From Apricaphanius iberus (taxonomy: Eukaryota > Chordata > Actinopteri > Cyprinodontiformes > Aphaniidae): a DNA stretch of 64,000 nucleotides. The stretch covers positions 1,736,001 through 1,800,000 of the forward strand of contig JAPXFQ010002755.1 in assembly GCA_028564705.1 (NCBI GenBank). Direction: 5' to 3'. Positions 39,401 through 43,200 of this stretch are shown piece by piece. Within the stretch, counting starts at the first letter, position 1. Each line of letters starts with the position of its first letter. The notes beneath the pieces were generated by a model. That model worked only from the letters and a program-made list of their open reading frames with translations, searched no databases and was not told the origin of the DNA. The position numbers were made by a program, and so were the translations under genes.

Positions 39401-42400
39401 AGGACGACCGCTGTTGCAGACAATCCAACGATGAAAAACAGACACATGAAGGGGTAGAGTAATCAAAGAGCCAAAGAACAGCTAGGAACAGGGAAGGACA
39501 AAGACAGGGAACAGCTGTCTTCAATTAGACCAACACATGAAGACAAGGAGGTGACGTAGACAGGGAGGTGGTAAAAAGTTCAATGGAAACTAAAAGTTTA
39601 GTAATATCAAACATTTCCTCTATAAACACTTTTATGCATGAGTAATGTCTCACAGAGGCATAGGAAAACTTAGCGAGTGCTTAGGGCCTCCAAACAACCG
39701 GGGTCTCCTATAAATGAACACAGATTACTGTTCTAGAACTTTGTTTATTGAGAATATCAGAATATTATTACATTTAATTTTGTTTCTCAATTGTTTCAAA
39801 TTTCTTGGTAGCTTGGTTGTTTAATTAATTTAATGGATTGTTAATAATTATTTATTATTGTAATTGTTAATGATTAAAACAATATTTCTATTTAGATTAA
39901 TTATACATCCATCCATTACCTATACCATCTATCCTACGCAGGGTTGCAGGGGGGAGACTGGTACCTAATTTTAGCAGTCATCATGCAAGAGGCAGGATAC
40001 ATCCTGGAAAGGTCACCAGTCCATTTAAGAGCAACATAGAGACAAAAAGAAGGACTTACACACACACTCACACGCTCATACACACACACTCATAGCAAAG
40101 GGCAATTTGGAGAGTCCAATAAACCTGACAGTCATGTTTTTGGACTGTGGGAGGAAGCCGGAGTACCTGAAGGGAACCCATGCATGCAGAGGGAGAACAT
40201 GCAAACTTCATGCAGAAAGACCCCAAGCCGGAATTAGAACCCAGGAGCTTCTTGGTGCATGGCAACAGTGCTCTCAACAGCACCACTGTGCAGCCTTAAA
40301 TTAATAATAATTTAAATAAATGTTACATTTCTTCACTGGACTTTCGACCAGTCCAGGGTGTACCCAACCTCTAGCCCGATGACAGCTGGGGATGGGCACC
40401 AGCCTACTATGGACAGACTGCATAGATCATGGATAGATGGAAATTTTTGTTTCTATTTGTTAGATTTTTTTACAATGAAAATCTATTAATTTATTTTAAA
40501 CTACCCTTTAACACTAAACAGTTTTCTCTTTGTGTTTGAGCTTCAGATTGTCTCAGAAAATAATAACCTATGATTTTCTTTTGCAGTTACTGAAACAACT
40601 CAATAGAAAAACAAAAACGAAAAACTAAAGCAATAGAAGTATAATGCTAACAAATTTGGTTAAATTTGAGTTCTGGATTGTTAAATTAGCAACCTAGCTT
40701 TTCCTGCTTTCATGTTCGAAGTCAAAAAGGAATCAACAAAACACAAAACTTTCAGGCTGCTTGCATTAGGACTGATTCCATTTTAACTGTAATCAAAGCA
40801 AAGTGTACATTAGATTCTGTGCAAGAAAACCAAAGCTACATGTTGTTTTAGTATTTTTTACATTGTTACAAAGCTTTGACACTATAATGAAATTGTATAT
40901 TTAACTACTTAAGTATTTTCACTGCAAAAATGTATTTACTTTTACTTCCAGTAGTTGGGTTTAATGAGAAAAGTCTAAACAACTGAGAACAGCTAAAAAA
41001 GACTTATCTGCATATATAAATAACAGATATATTTCCATGCTGATTCTCTAATTTTATTCCAGGATGTAGCATGTTAGCATTCTTAACAGAAATGTGTGGC
41101 TAATTTACTTAATCTTGAGATAATCAAATTTAAAGGGTGCAAAACATATTTAATGGAGTGTCCTTTTTATATTGTAGTAGTTCCGGACAGCACTTTACGT
41201 TAGTGAGCCTCTGTCTAAATGTTCCTCAACGTTAAAAATGACTTCAAATGAACACTTTGGCTCTCTAAACTCTGCAGCCAAGCAAGCAGAAACACATCTG
41301 TGACAGTAGGCTCTGAACCCAGTATTTATCACAATGGGTGAGATCTTAATTTCAATGTCAGTTGGTTCCCCTGAAGGGAGCACAGATTACTTGAGGTTGC
41401 CAAAGTGGATTTTGTTATCCTGACAAATAAAAATAAAAATATATATATATTTTTATGAGTCAATCCTTTTTTCATTTGTTCAATTCGACCTCAGATCAGA
41501 GCTGAATTGTTGAACTGCTCCTTCAGAGCTGTGTATAATGTCGTAATCATTTGGGTCAGACACCACGCACCATGGGAGCCAGTTTTGTCCAGGAAGTTGC
41601 TGAGGTTGAACAAGGTGTTCCTAGATGCCAGGAACTGGAGGAATCTCTGCAGAAACAGACAAATACACAATGTTACATATTTATCCTGCTAATGAATAAC
41701 ATTCCTTGCCTCTCATGTCTTTGAAATCACAACAAATACATATCTACAGAGTCATGCAGCACTGTCTGAATATGAAGAATATAGATTTATTAAGTCAAAT
41801 ATGATATTACATTTTTCCTGATATGTAAAAGAGAATGAAGCATTAATCTAATTTTGAGACATAATGGGCCAAAAACTAGTTTGCATTGCAAAAAAGACTA
41901 ACAGACTACAAATCCTCCACTGTTCATCACAGATGGGAACCAATTTGATAAGGTTATAATCCAAATCTAAAAAAAATCCGTACTTAGAAGCACATACCAA
42001 GCTCAATTATGAGATCGTGTTGTGATCTATGCCAACACAGCACACTGGCCTATTACCTGCTGTGATATCAACAAGGTTTTTTCTACGCTGTTATCTTCCT
42101 GTTGCCACACAGCCTCTGCTTTCTGTTAGTGCAAGCATGGTCTTGAAATCCCTTCTTCAACCAGATACATTAACAAGAGATACAGAATGATCAGGTCATC
42201 CTAATTTCAGTACTTCTCCCAATTGTTCGTGTAGTTCAGACTAGGCTGGGCTACTATCCGAGGCCTTATTAATCTACACATGTCTGAACAACTTTAAGTC
42301 AGGAAAATCTCATTAAGAAGGACTTCTTAAAGAAAAATCTGCCTCCCATTTAAAAAATGCCTAAATATGGTTGAAAAGTATAAAGGTAGAAAGTCTAATT

Positions 42401-42771
42401 CTTGTCTAAAATATCTCTGACCCCCAATGCCTGCCATGTCTCTAAAAAAAAAAAAAAATCAGTTCAATGTTTGCATTCATCTGTGTTCACAGCACCTTAA
42501 CTGAATGCACAACACAAACAGAAACCTCTAATCATCCACAGCCAGTCTTCCGCTTTGGTTGGTTTGTGTGCTAAAAAAGCAAATAGTTAATGCTTTGGGT
42601 ACAGCAAATTCGCATCATTTGGCCTTACCTCATTGCCTTGCACCATGAGGTGGTGTGTGGTGATCAGGGCTTTGAAAACTACCACCCAGCTGGCATTACC
42701 CACCCTCTCCATCAGCGTGTCTGCCATCTGGGGGACGTTCACGTTGGAATCCTGGGTGGCCTGGATCAGGT
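2502..42771 (-). CDS. snap91: snap91 (AP180) clathrin coat assembly protein, partial gene, 18 internal exons
   Basis: AP180 binds PI(4,5)P2 through its N-terminal ANTH domain and recruits clathrin and AP-2 to synaptic vesicle endocytic sites. The minus strand shows 18 exons (listed separately) that join into 647 codons without a frame break. The ANTH part includes [49 protein letters not shown] and [16 protein letters not shown], which match the AP180/PICALM family closely. The downstream part is Ala/Pro/Thr-rich with DIDLFG, DPF, DIFGD, VDLFG and a clathrin-box-like LLDLD, as expected for AP180 and unlike the PICALM tail. Teleosts keep two snap91 paralogues and I cannot say which this is. 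The exon carrying the initiator and the lysine-rich lipid-binding loop is missing from view, and the C-terminal exons lie off the left edge. PICALM is the only serious alternative; the Ala/Thr-rich tail argues against it. Confidence 0.93.
2954..3022 (-). CDS. snap91: snap91 exon: [20 protein letters not shown]
   Basis: 69 nt, phase 1 to phase 1. It encodes [20 protein letters not shown] followed by IVT. The acceptor is GTAACTTAG and the donor is GTGAGT. The peptide has little recognisable homology; the call rests on splice sites, phase and position. Confidence 0.8.
3324..3407 (-). CDS. snap91: snap91 exon: DMFDSMPEQ...[10 protein letters not shown]
   Basis: 84 nt, phase 1 to phase 1. It encodes [20 protein letters not shown] followed by PSVDLFGA. 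With the previous exon this gives [13 protein letters not shown], the counterpart of LDIFGDLFESTPE in mammalian AP180. The acceptor is TGTTCTTAG and the donor is GTACAG. Confidence 0.92.
3836..4446. mobile_element. hAT-like non-autonomous element
   Basis: Inverted ends: GCAGTGTCCAAAGTGTGGC at the left and GTTTGGACACCCCTGC at the right (reverse complement GCAGGGGTGTCCAAAC). The AT-rich interior, GGCCCCTGATTTCCAAATCT-type, has no ORF. It lies in the intron between exons 3324-3407 and 5546-5809. Confidence 0.6.
5546..5809 (-). CDS. snap91: snap91 exon: [20 protein letters not shown], poly-Thr, LDIFG
   Basis: 264 nt, phase 1 to phase 1. It begins [20 protein letters not shown], where DPF is an AP-2 appendage-binding motif and the segment corresponds to [19 protein letters not shown] of mammalian AP180. 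It continues through Pro/Ala-rich sequence, a run of 14 Thr, DTTTTES and APTLDIFG. The acceptor is TTCCTAAAG and the donor is GTAATG. The Thr run is encoded by a triplet microsatellite. Confidence 0.93.
5584..5641 (+). repeat. Coding triplet microsatellite (GTA/GTG, poly-Thr on the minus strand)
   Basis: Alternating GTG and GTA triplets with a pure (GTA) run from 5611. Read on the minus strand this is the poly-Thr tract of the snap91 exon 5546-5809. Triplet slippage would change threonine number without breaking frame. Confidence 0.9.
5810..9634. other. snap91 intron, mostly unrecognised
   Basis: AT-rich sequence without a convincing exon. Apart from the repeat at 8318-8472 I could assign nothing. 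Short reading frames here lack homology and codon bias. Confidence 0.6.
8318..8472 (+). repeat. Dispersed repeat, copy 1 of 2 in the window
   Basis: Matches 62298-62445 in order: CTTCAAAGC, ATATTTGTTGTGCATGGA, GAGTTGAAACAAA, ATGAGTTTATGTATAG, TTAGTC and CAGTTTAAAGCTCTG. The family was not recognised. Confidence 0.6.
9635..9712 (-). CDS. snap91: snap91 exon: [20 protein letters not shown]
   Basis: 78 nt, phase 1 to phase 1. It encodes [20 protein letters not shown] followed by DAFSGS. The acceptor is TACCCTAG and the donor is GTGGGT. Joined to the preceding exon it gives DIDLFGDAF, matching the DLFGDAF motif of mammalian AP180. Confidence 0.9.
10486..12032 (-). mobile_element. Tc1/mariner element with long terminal inverted repeats, inactivated
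   Basis: A 1547-bp element flanked by TA at 10484-10485 and 12033-12034. Inverted repeats of about 220-235 bp run 10486-10720 and 11815-12032, with outer ends CAGTGGGGATC and CGATCCCCACCG. A broken transposase lies between them on the minus strand. The two repeats differ by point changes and small indels, so the insertion is not very recent. Confidence 0.93.
10694..11683 (-). pseudogene. Broken Tc1-type transposase
   Basis: The N-terminal part (from Met at 11683) reads [20 protein letters not shown], then a paired-like HTH with [20 protein letters not shown]. The frame is then cut by a stop near 11288. The middle holds the first catalytic Asp in [14 protein letters not shown]. The second Asp is in DNDP, followed by a stop near 10950. 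The C-terminal part reads [20 protein letters not shown], containing the Glu of the DDE triad. Several stops and at least one frame change make it non-functional. Confidence 0.9.
12290..12740 (+). pseudogene. Second, unrelated Tc1-type transposase relic
   Basis: The plus strand reads [20 protein letters not shown], later [20 protein letters not shown], and in another frame [18 protein letters not shown], the classic C-terminal end of Tc1 transposases. It is frame-shifted and lacks the N-terminal half. It lies about 260 bp outside the long-TIR element and in the opposite orientation. Confidence 0.85.
12800..13014 (-). mobile_element. tRNA-derived SINE
   Basis: On the minus strand the head at 13014 begins GGGGCGACTGTGGCTCAGTA. 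It has an A-box-like TGGCTCAGTAGG and a B-box-like GGTTCAAGTCC about 50 bases on. The tail contains AAAGCGCTTTGAGTGG and AAAGCGCAATATAAAT, typical of fish SINE/LINE 3' tails. It is a retroposed element, not a tRNA gene. Confidence 0.8.
13869..14141 (-). CDS. snap91: snap91 exon: Ala-rich block ending ATDIDLFG
   Basis: 273 nt, phase 1 to phase 1. It encodes [20 protein letters not shown], then a long Ala/Thr/Val-rich stretch and [15 protein letters not shown] ending (ATDIDLFGG at the junction). The acceptor is CCACATAG and the donor is GTCAGT. The opposite strand and other frames are also open because of GC-rich alanine codons; those readings are shadows. Confidence 0.88.
14413..14427 (-). CDS. 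snap91: snap91 15-nt microexon encoding DLLAG
   Basis: Fifteen bases between acceptor GTGCTGCAG and donor GTGAGTATCC. They give D-L-L-A-G with one base over at each side (phase 1 in, phase 1 out), so the exon is skippable without frameshift. DLL is a typical AP180 clathrin/AP-2 contact motif and matches the position of WGDLL in mammalian AP180. Confidence 0.75.
14755..15250. mobile_element. hAT-like MITE debris, probably nested
   Basis: ATTCGATTCGATTCTGATTC and repeated GATTCAGAATCGATTCTCG at the left, TAGGGCTGAGGCAATATG at 14902, and AATCGATATTTTTCCCCC with CACCCCTAG at the right. These ends resemble the 'agggctggg...gattcg' fish MITEs. No ORF is present. Confidence 0.5.
15691..15785 (-). 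CDS. snap91: snap91 exon with clathrin-box-like LLDLD motif
   Basis: 95 nt. It encodes (N)[19 protein letters not shown] followed by [17 protein letters not shown] fits the clathrin-box pattern (L-hydrophobic-x-hydrophobic-acidic), and the segment corresponds to the SSDLLDLQPDF to AWGD region of mammalian AP180. The acceptor is CTCTGTCAG and the donor is GTGAGG. It ends one base into an Asp codon, the phase shared by all following exons. Confidence 0.88.
15871..16040 (-). CDS. snap91: snap91 exon: Ala/Pro-rich linker at the start of the assembly domain
   Basis: 170 nt. It encodes [20 protein letters not shown], then a Pro-rich run of the type [20 protein letters not shown] ending STITS. The acceptor is TGCGTCAG. 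The donor CAA|GTAGGT overlaps an in-frame AAG TAG, so reading through this donor would stop immediately after Lys. Low complexity limits homology evidence, but phases match on both sides. Confidence 0.85.
16241..16253 (-). CDS. snap91: snap91 13-nt microexon (completes KKPSPTK)
   Basis: Thirteen bases between acceptor TTTGCAG and donor GTAAGC. With the preceding exon they encode K-K-P-S-P-T-K and end at a codon boundary, restoring the frame required by the next exon (DATANNSTP). Skipping it would shift the frame, so in this arrangement it must be constitutive or paired with another event. It is supported by phase and splice sites only, because the peptide itself is too short for homology. Confidence 0.75.
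16574..16817. mobile_element. hAT-like MITE
   Basis: The left end TATAGTGGTTCCAACCCTG pairs with the right end, whose reverse complement is TACAGCAGTGGTTCCGAACC. Span is about 244 bp, with no ORF. Confidence 0.6.
17801..18336 (+). mobile_element. tRNA-derived SINE with poly(A) tail and perfect target-site duplication
   Basis: It begins GGAGCATGGTGGTGCAGCTG, with a B-box-like GGTTCGATTCC near 17855, and ends in a long A run before 18337. An 18-bp direct repeat, AAACCTTAGTAGAATTTG, flanks it at 17783-17800 and 18337-18354. It is 536 bp and looks full length and recent. Confidence 0.88.
18780..18841 (-). CDS. snap91: snap91 exon: end of the ANTH domain ([20 protein letters not shown])
   Basis: 62 nt. 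It encodes [20 protein letters not shown], the classical end of the ANTH domain, then two bases of a Pro codon. The acceptor is TCTCTGCAG and the donor is GTAAGT. Downstream exons code for the disordered assembly domain. Confidence 0.95.
19126..20268. mobile_element. hAT-like non-autonomous element, about 1.1 kb
   Basis: The left end TAGGGCTGGGCGGTAGACCG pairs with a right end whose reverse complement is TAGTAGAGATGGGCGATATG. Internal AAATTCGGTATGCAAAA and CAATATACCATGATATT blocks match the end-specific repeats of this class. A different repeat-like segment (GTTTATGCTTCTCCGTTTTG onward, 19480-19700) is embedded. No transposase was seen. Confidence 0.6.
22495..22655 (+). mobile_element. LINE 3' end (Rex1/L2-like tail), copy 1
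   Basis: CAATCTGGTGGGATTCCTGA, then TTTGTATAATTGTATTG, GTGCCTTGAGATGACATTTG and GGCACTATATAAATAAAAGTG. It matches 24168-24300 block by block. Confidence 0.75.
22860..24300 (+). mobile_element. LINE 3' fragment: end of reverse transcriptase ORF plus 3' UTR (Rex1/L2-like)
   Basis: At 22890-23090 frame-shifted plus-strand readings resemble the C-terminus of CR1/Rex-type ORF2, such as [15 protein letters not shown] and [20 protein letters not shown]. The 3' UTR-like stretch holds TTTCCTCTCCACTATTGCTA and GCTCAGTATGAAGGATTGCT. It ends in CTTGAGATGACATTTG and CACTATATAAATAAAG at 24245-24293. The element is 5'-truncated and non-functional. Confidence 0.75.
24362..24376. repeat. Target-site duplication of the L1 (3' side)
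   Basis: TAGATTTTGTATTCT, identical to 30063-30077. Confidence 0.95.
24655..28452 (-). CDS. L1-type ORF2: endonuclease and reverse transcriptase, 1265 aa
   Basis: The APE-type endonuclease occupies roughly residues 14-250. It has TWN with N20, FLQETH with E49, GGDLNLVLD with D151 and N153, RIDYLM with D214, and SDHAPL with D238 and H239. The reverse transcriptase spans about residues 475-780, with [47 protein letters not shown] at 708-711 and FTYLGIEI. The C-terminus has a zinc-knuckle-like C1135-x2-C1138-x8-H1147-x4-C1152. Length and order are those of a complete L1-group ORF2, and no key catalytic residue is missing. It nicks target DNA and primes cDNA synthesis from the element RNA. The start used is the first Met before the endonuclease. 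Confidence 0.96.
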   Translation of the reverse strand: MQVNTTQTKKGGQITLVTWNVKGLNNPVKRGKILAHLKTLSSDVIFLQETHLNKNEHIKLRCRWTGQAYHSTCAVRARGVAILFKKGTPFTHKSTIADREGRYLILVGKLYSVPITLVNIYGPNIDSPLFYKHVLAQIPDISQTNLIIGGDLNLVLDPYLDRSSTRRTSTSNASIFLKEYLNNSNLFDSWRIFNPQGRAYSFHSHVHNVYTRIDYLMIDAKLLPYTSEVKYHNIAISDHAPLSLNLQLDHVNQTERTWKLDPQLLKEPEFCKFVREQITFFFEMNDLPGTSPSILWETMKAYLRGGIISFRAAKRKKNRAELVDLEQQIRRLDKDNATQPSTETHKKILSLRYKYNQLLSDHITRAFIFTQQKYFEFGEKPNKLLARQLRKMESDRTINKIKSENGEVLTSHKDINHRFKQFYESLYSSKAVKDDLTIQTFLDSCDLQTLTQEDKSSLNANLSCIDIQVAIKSLKSGRTAGPDGYPGEFYKEFSDLLSPYLLKMYTQANSDNILPPTMREATIILIPKKDKDPEEVGNYRPISLLTYDQKILAKILANRLTLLMDKLIHPDQTGFIPNRHSFFNLRRLYNVIYSQKEETSDLAVLSLDAEKAFDQIEWPYLFATLRRYDLGEHFEKWLKILYHKPCARIVTNKTLSPAFQLHRGTRQGCSLSPLLFVLALEPLAQSIRANPLVQGYITKGTINKISLYADDILLFITNLQCTIPTLLDTISQFGRFSGYRINWSKSELMPIKLKDSSILESTPFKIANDKFTYLGIEITRDFNSLYEANFSPLVVKLQNSIQFWKSLPISLVGRVNAIKMVFLPQILYLFQNIPIFLPKKFFKKLDSIIVPFLWDYKTHRISKAHLCKAKVEGGLSLPNFSSYYYSCTLRTITIWLDRNFTQSNWITMEKEDCSPYEISALILSPTSTDTLAYNNNCIIHSTIRIWKQIKSQFGIESISTLLPIAKNPSFVPSTLDSGYTQWKDLGIRTIGDLLVGGNFASFSQLQAKFGLHKHNHFRYLQVRAYVKKHMRTLENILPNEFDELFKLGGGERHLISQIYNVLLSSSSPSMQGLRSGWEQELGTEISDELWKAALENIHKCSANSRHCLIQFKIIHRLHYCKVKLHKIFPNTSPLCDKCHIAEATLLHSYSLCTKLTPVWSGIFKTLSDMLRIELRLDPLLIILGVSVQLSQFNKYQRQLLSYAFIIGKKLVLMFWKKPEVPSVKLWLEELVRLSHLERVRFSLANNLKRFNRTWQPLQQYINNPI
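28453..28971 (-). other. Spacer between L1 ORF1 and ORF2
   Basis: A 519-bp AT-rich spacer with no long reading frame in phase with either ORF. It is longer than the short inter-ORF gap of mammalian L1, so ORF2 translation here is unlikely to depend on close stop-start coupling. Confidence 0.6.
28972..29910 (-). CDS. L1-type ORF1 nucleic-acid-binding protein, 312 aa
   Basis: A basic, lysine-rich N-terminus (residues about 1-20) is followed by a heptad-rich coiled coil (about 35-145, including [20 protein letters not shown]). Then comes an RRM-like region beginning [20 protein letters not shown] with [13 protein letters not shown] and [20 protein letters not shown]. The C-terminal domain contains [20 protein letters not shown]. 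This is the Transposase_22-type ORF1 layout of L1/Tx1 elements, which coat the element RNA as trimers. The frame is open throughout, and the 152-bp 5' UTR starts at 30062. Confidence 0.93.
   Translation of the reverse strand: MKKASLRMHASNKDKKAKESGPAAPDSPEGSYPMANATILDAINSLRTELQATKFEICQTIDTRIEEVSATIRGELLTLKTETQNAIQVLKTSNEQHGATIAELERAATQSADAITKLESEIKRLRTETNQLTEKYMDLEGRSRRQNIRIAMLKEGAEKGAELNVFVSQLLKDVLTLDDLPLVDRAHRALRRRPDDTGPPRALVVRLHYYRDVTMILRKAMTQRDLAYRGQKIHIFPDFTPEIAKRRAAFNGVRALLRDKPGVRYGLLYPAKLRVTFRGTETMFTDAKEAQKFAELHFGTGGGDADDPVADT
30063..30077. repeat. Target-site duplication of the L1 (5' side)
   Basis: TAGATTTTGTATTCT, identical to 24362-24376. Confidence 0.95.
31269..31310 (-). CDS. snap91: snap91 exon: [14 protein letters not shown], with a GC splice donor
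   Basis: 42 nt encoding exactly 14 codons, [14 protein letters not shown], a conserved AP180/PICALM peptide. The acceptor is GTTATAG. The donor reads CAG|GCAAGA, a GC-AG intron with an otherwise ideal donor context. No GT in the next bases gives a better junction, and the next exon joins in frame to give TQAPESLLE. The intron that follows is 12.4 kb and contains the L1 element. Confidence 0.93.
31389..31495 (-). CDS. snap91: snap91 exon: ANTH domain ([20 protein letters not shown]...)
   Basis: 107 nt. It encodes [20 protein letters not shown] followed by [15 protein letters not shown], the conserved C-terminal ANTH helices. The acceptor is GTGCAG and the donor is GTAAAC. It ends at a codon boundary and lies only 78 bp from the next exon. 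Confidence 0.95.
31496..34496. other. snap91 intron, mostly unrecognised
   Basis: AT-rich, with the tRNA-like SINE remnants at 33290-33700. A segment near 31970-32035 (CCAGGGCTGGATTTGGACC...) looks like the end of an unidentified repeat. No exon seen. Confidence 0.55.
33290..33700 (-). repeat. Two degenerate tRNA-like SINE remnants
   Basis: On the minus strand, 33385 downward reads TTGGTCCTTTGGCTGACTGG, with B-box-like GGGTTCAAATTCTG. A second tRNA-like head lies at about 33690 downward (GGCAGTGGGGTGGTAGTGGC). Neither can be placed as an intact tRNA gene. Confidence 0.45.
34497..34608 (-). CDS. snap91: snap91 exon: ANTH domain ([20 protein letters not shown]...)
   Basis: 112 nt. It encodes [20 protein letters not shown] followed by [17 protein letters not shown]. 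The acceptor is GCCTCCAG and the donor is GTGAGG. The last base is the first of a Glu codon completed by the next exon ([13 protein letters not shown]). Confidence 0.95.
35008..35101 (-). CDS. snap91: snap91 exon: ANTH domain ([20 protein letters not shown]...)
   Basis: 94 nt. It encodes [20 protein letters not shown], then [12 protein letters not shown]. The donor is GTGAGC and the acceptor is GAATCTCAG. The exon ends at a codon boundary and joins in frame to the VHPKDLNNG exon. Confidence 0.94.
35591..35693 (-). CDS. snap91: snap91 exon: ANTH domain ([20 protein letters not shown]...)
   Basis: 103 nt. It encodes [20 protein letters not shown] and continues [14 protein letters not shown], nearly identical to the AP180 family. 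The acceptor is TCTCCTCAG and the donor is GTACGG. It completes a split Gly codon at each end. The 5.9-kb intron before it (35694-41570) holds a non-autonomous LTR element and a SINE. Confidence 0.95.
36852..37173 (-). repeat. 3' LTR of a non-autonomous LTR retrotransposon
   Basis: 322 bp with inverted termini TGTCATG...CATGACA. On the minus strand it carries TATATATA near 37045 and a poly(A) signal AATAAA in GTTAATAAATATGAG. A polypurine tract, GAGGGGGGGTAC, ends immediately before it at 37174. The copy at 39263-39570 is similar throughout. Confidence 0.85.
39263..39570 (-). repeat. 5' LTR of the same element
   Basis: It aligns with 36852-37160: AGGGTTGAATGACGACCCAG, TTTGGAATGCTCATATTTAT, GACCTAGGACGACCGCTGTT and ACAAAGACAGGGAACAGCTG. 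The outer 10-20 bases have diverged, and the TATATATA region is deleted. Confidence 0.85.
39908..40296 (-). mobile_element. tRNA-headed SINE with L2-like tail, full length
   Basis: On the minus strand it starts GGCTGCACAGTGGTGCTG near 40296, with B-box-like GGGTTCTAATTCC. It continues through TTTGCATGTTCTCCC and CCTCCCACAGTCCAAAAACA, and ends in the GGATGGATG-type tail at 39908. This is the very common teleost repeat whose tail reads 'agcggttaagaaaatggatgg' in better copies. Confidence 0.75.
40335..40445 (+). repeat. Inverted partial copy of the L2-like SINE tail
   Basis: CAGTCCAGGGTGTACCC, then GATGACAGCTGGGGATGGGC and ATCATGGATAGATGG. It is the same family tail as 39908-40100 but in the opposite orientation, 40 bp from the other copy's head. 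Confidence 0.65.
41571..41646 (-). CDS. snap91: snap91 exon: ANTH domain ([15 protein letters not shown]...)
   Basis: 76 nt, beginning at a codon boundary and ending one base into a Gly codon. It encodes [20 protein letters not shown] followed by KTGSH. The acceptor is TTTCTGCAG and the donor is GTGCGT. The phase agrees with both neighbouring exons, and the block is conserved in all AP180/PICALM proteins. Confidence 0.94.
42629..42771 (-). CDS. snap91: snap91 exon: ANTH domain, helices after the lipid-binding loop
   Basis: 143 nt, entering at codon position 2 and leaving at a codon boundary. It encodes [19 protein letters not shown], then a stretch with [16 protein letters not shown] and ending QGNE, which is the diagnostic second coding block of AP180/PICALM. 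The acceptor CTCCTCAG precedes it and the donor GTAAGG follows. This is the most 5' exon I can identify; the preceding codon is split, so an upstream coding exon must exist. Confidence 0.95.
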
Positions 42772-43029
42772 CTGAGGAGCAGAATGAGGATAAACATGAG
42801 GTCAGGCCATACAAGTCAGCAGAGACACATACAGTGCTGGTGATAGGGGCTGCTTAAGCTTTATATACATTAATAATGCAAACAGATTGGAGCAAGGAGA
42901 AAGACAGATGGGTGGAAAACAGATAAGACAATGGAGAACAAATATCTACTTTGGTGTAGCTCACACCAAAGTAGATACTTGTATATATATATATATATAT
43001 AGCGAATAAAAACTGTGTTTTTACCTGCT

Positions 43030-43200
43030 TTTCTTTACCTTGCTGTATTGTCTTGACTATTGTCTTACTGTAATTGCTTTCTTGTATTTTAATCATCAAA
43101 TTGATTTATGCTGTTATCCAATTTTAATCATGTTAACCACCTTGAATTGCCTTGTGTTAAAAGTGTGCTATACAAATAAAATTGCCTTGCCTTGCCTCAC
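43030..43200 (+). mobile_element. LINE 3' UTR-like tail with TTGCC repeats
   Basis: CACCTTGAATTGCCTTGTG, AAAGTGTGCTATACAAATAA and (TTGCC)n at 43184-43197. This is the usual 3' end format of fish Rex/L2-type LINEs. Confidence 0.6.

Larger units (their letters stand above)
36852..39570 (-). mobile_element. Non-autonomous LTR element, Ty3/Gypsy-derived, 2.7 kb
   Basis: Two LTRs enclose about 2.1 kb without reverse transcriptase, protease or integrase. Next to the 5' LTR, minus-strand sequence TTGGACCCAGCAGAGTACGA resembles the MDPA- start of fish Gypsy gag, but the ATG is lost and a stop follows shortly. The rest is a degenerate repetitive interior rich in GCTGGAGTT/AGAACCTTG-type units. Short frames inside it have no recognisable domain. 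It must have used proteins supplied in trans. Confidence 0.75.

Noticed and set aside
40080..40100. CACACA/CACTCA tracts as a CRISPR-like array
   Set aside because: Simple CA-rich sequence inside a SINE; no spacer-repeat structure.
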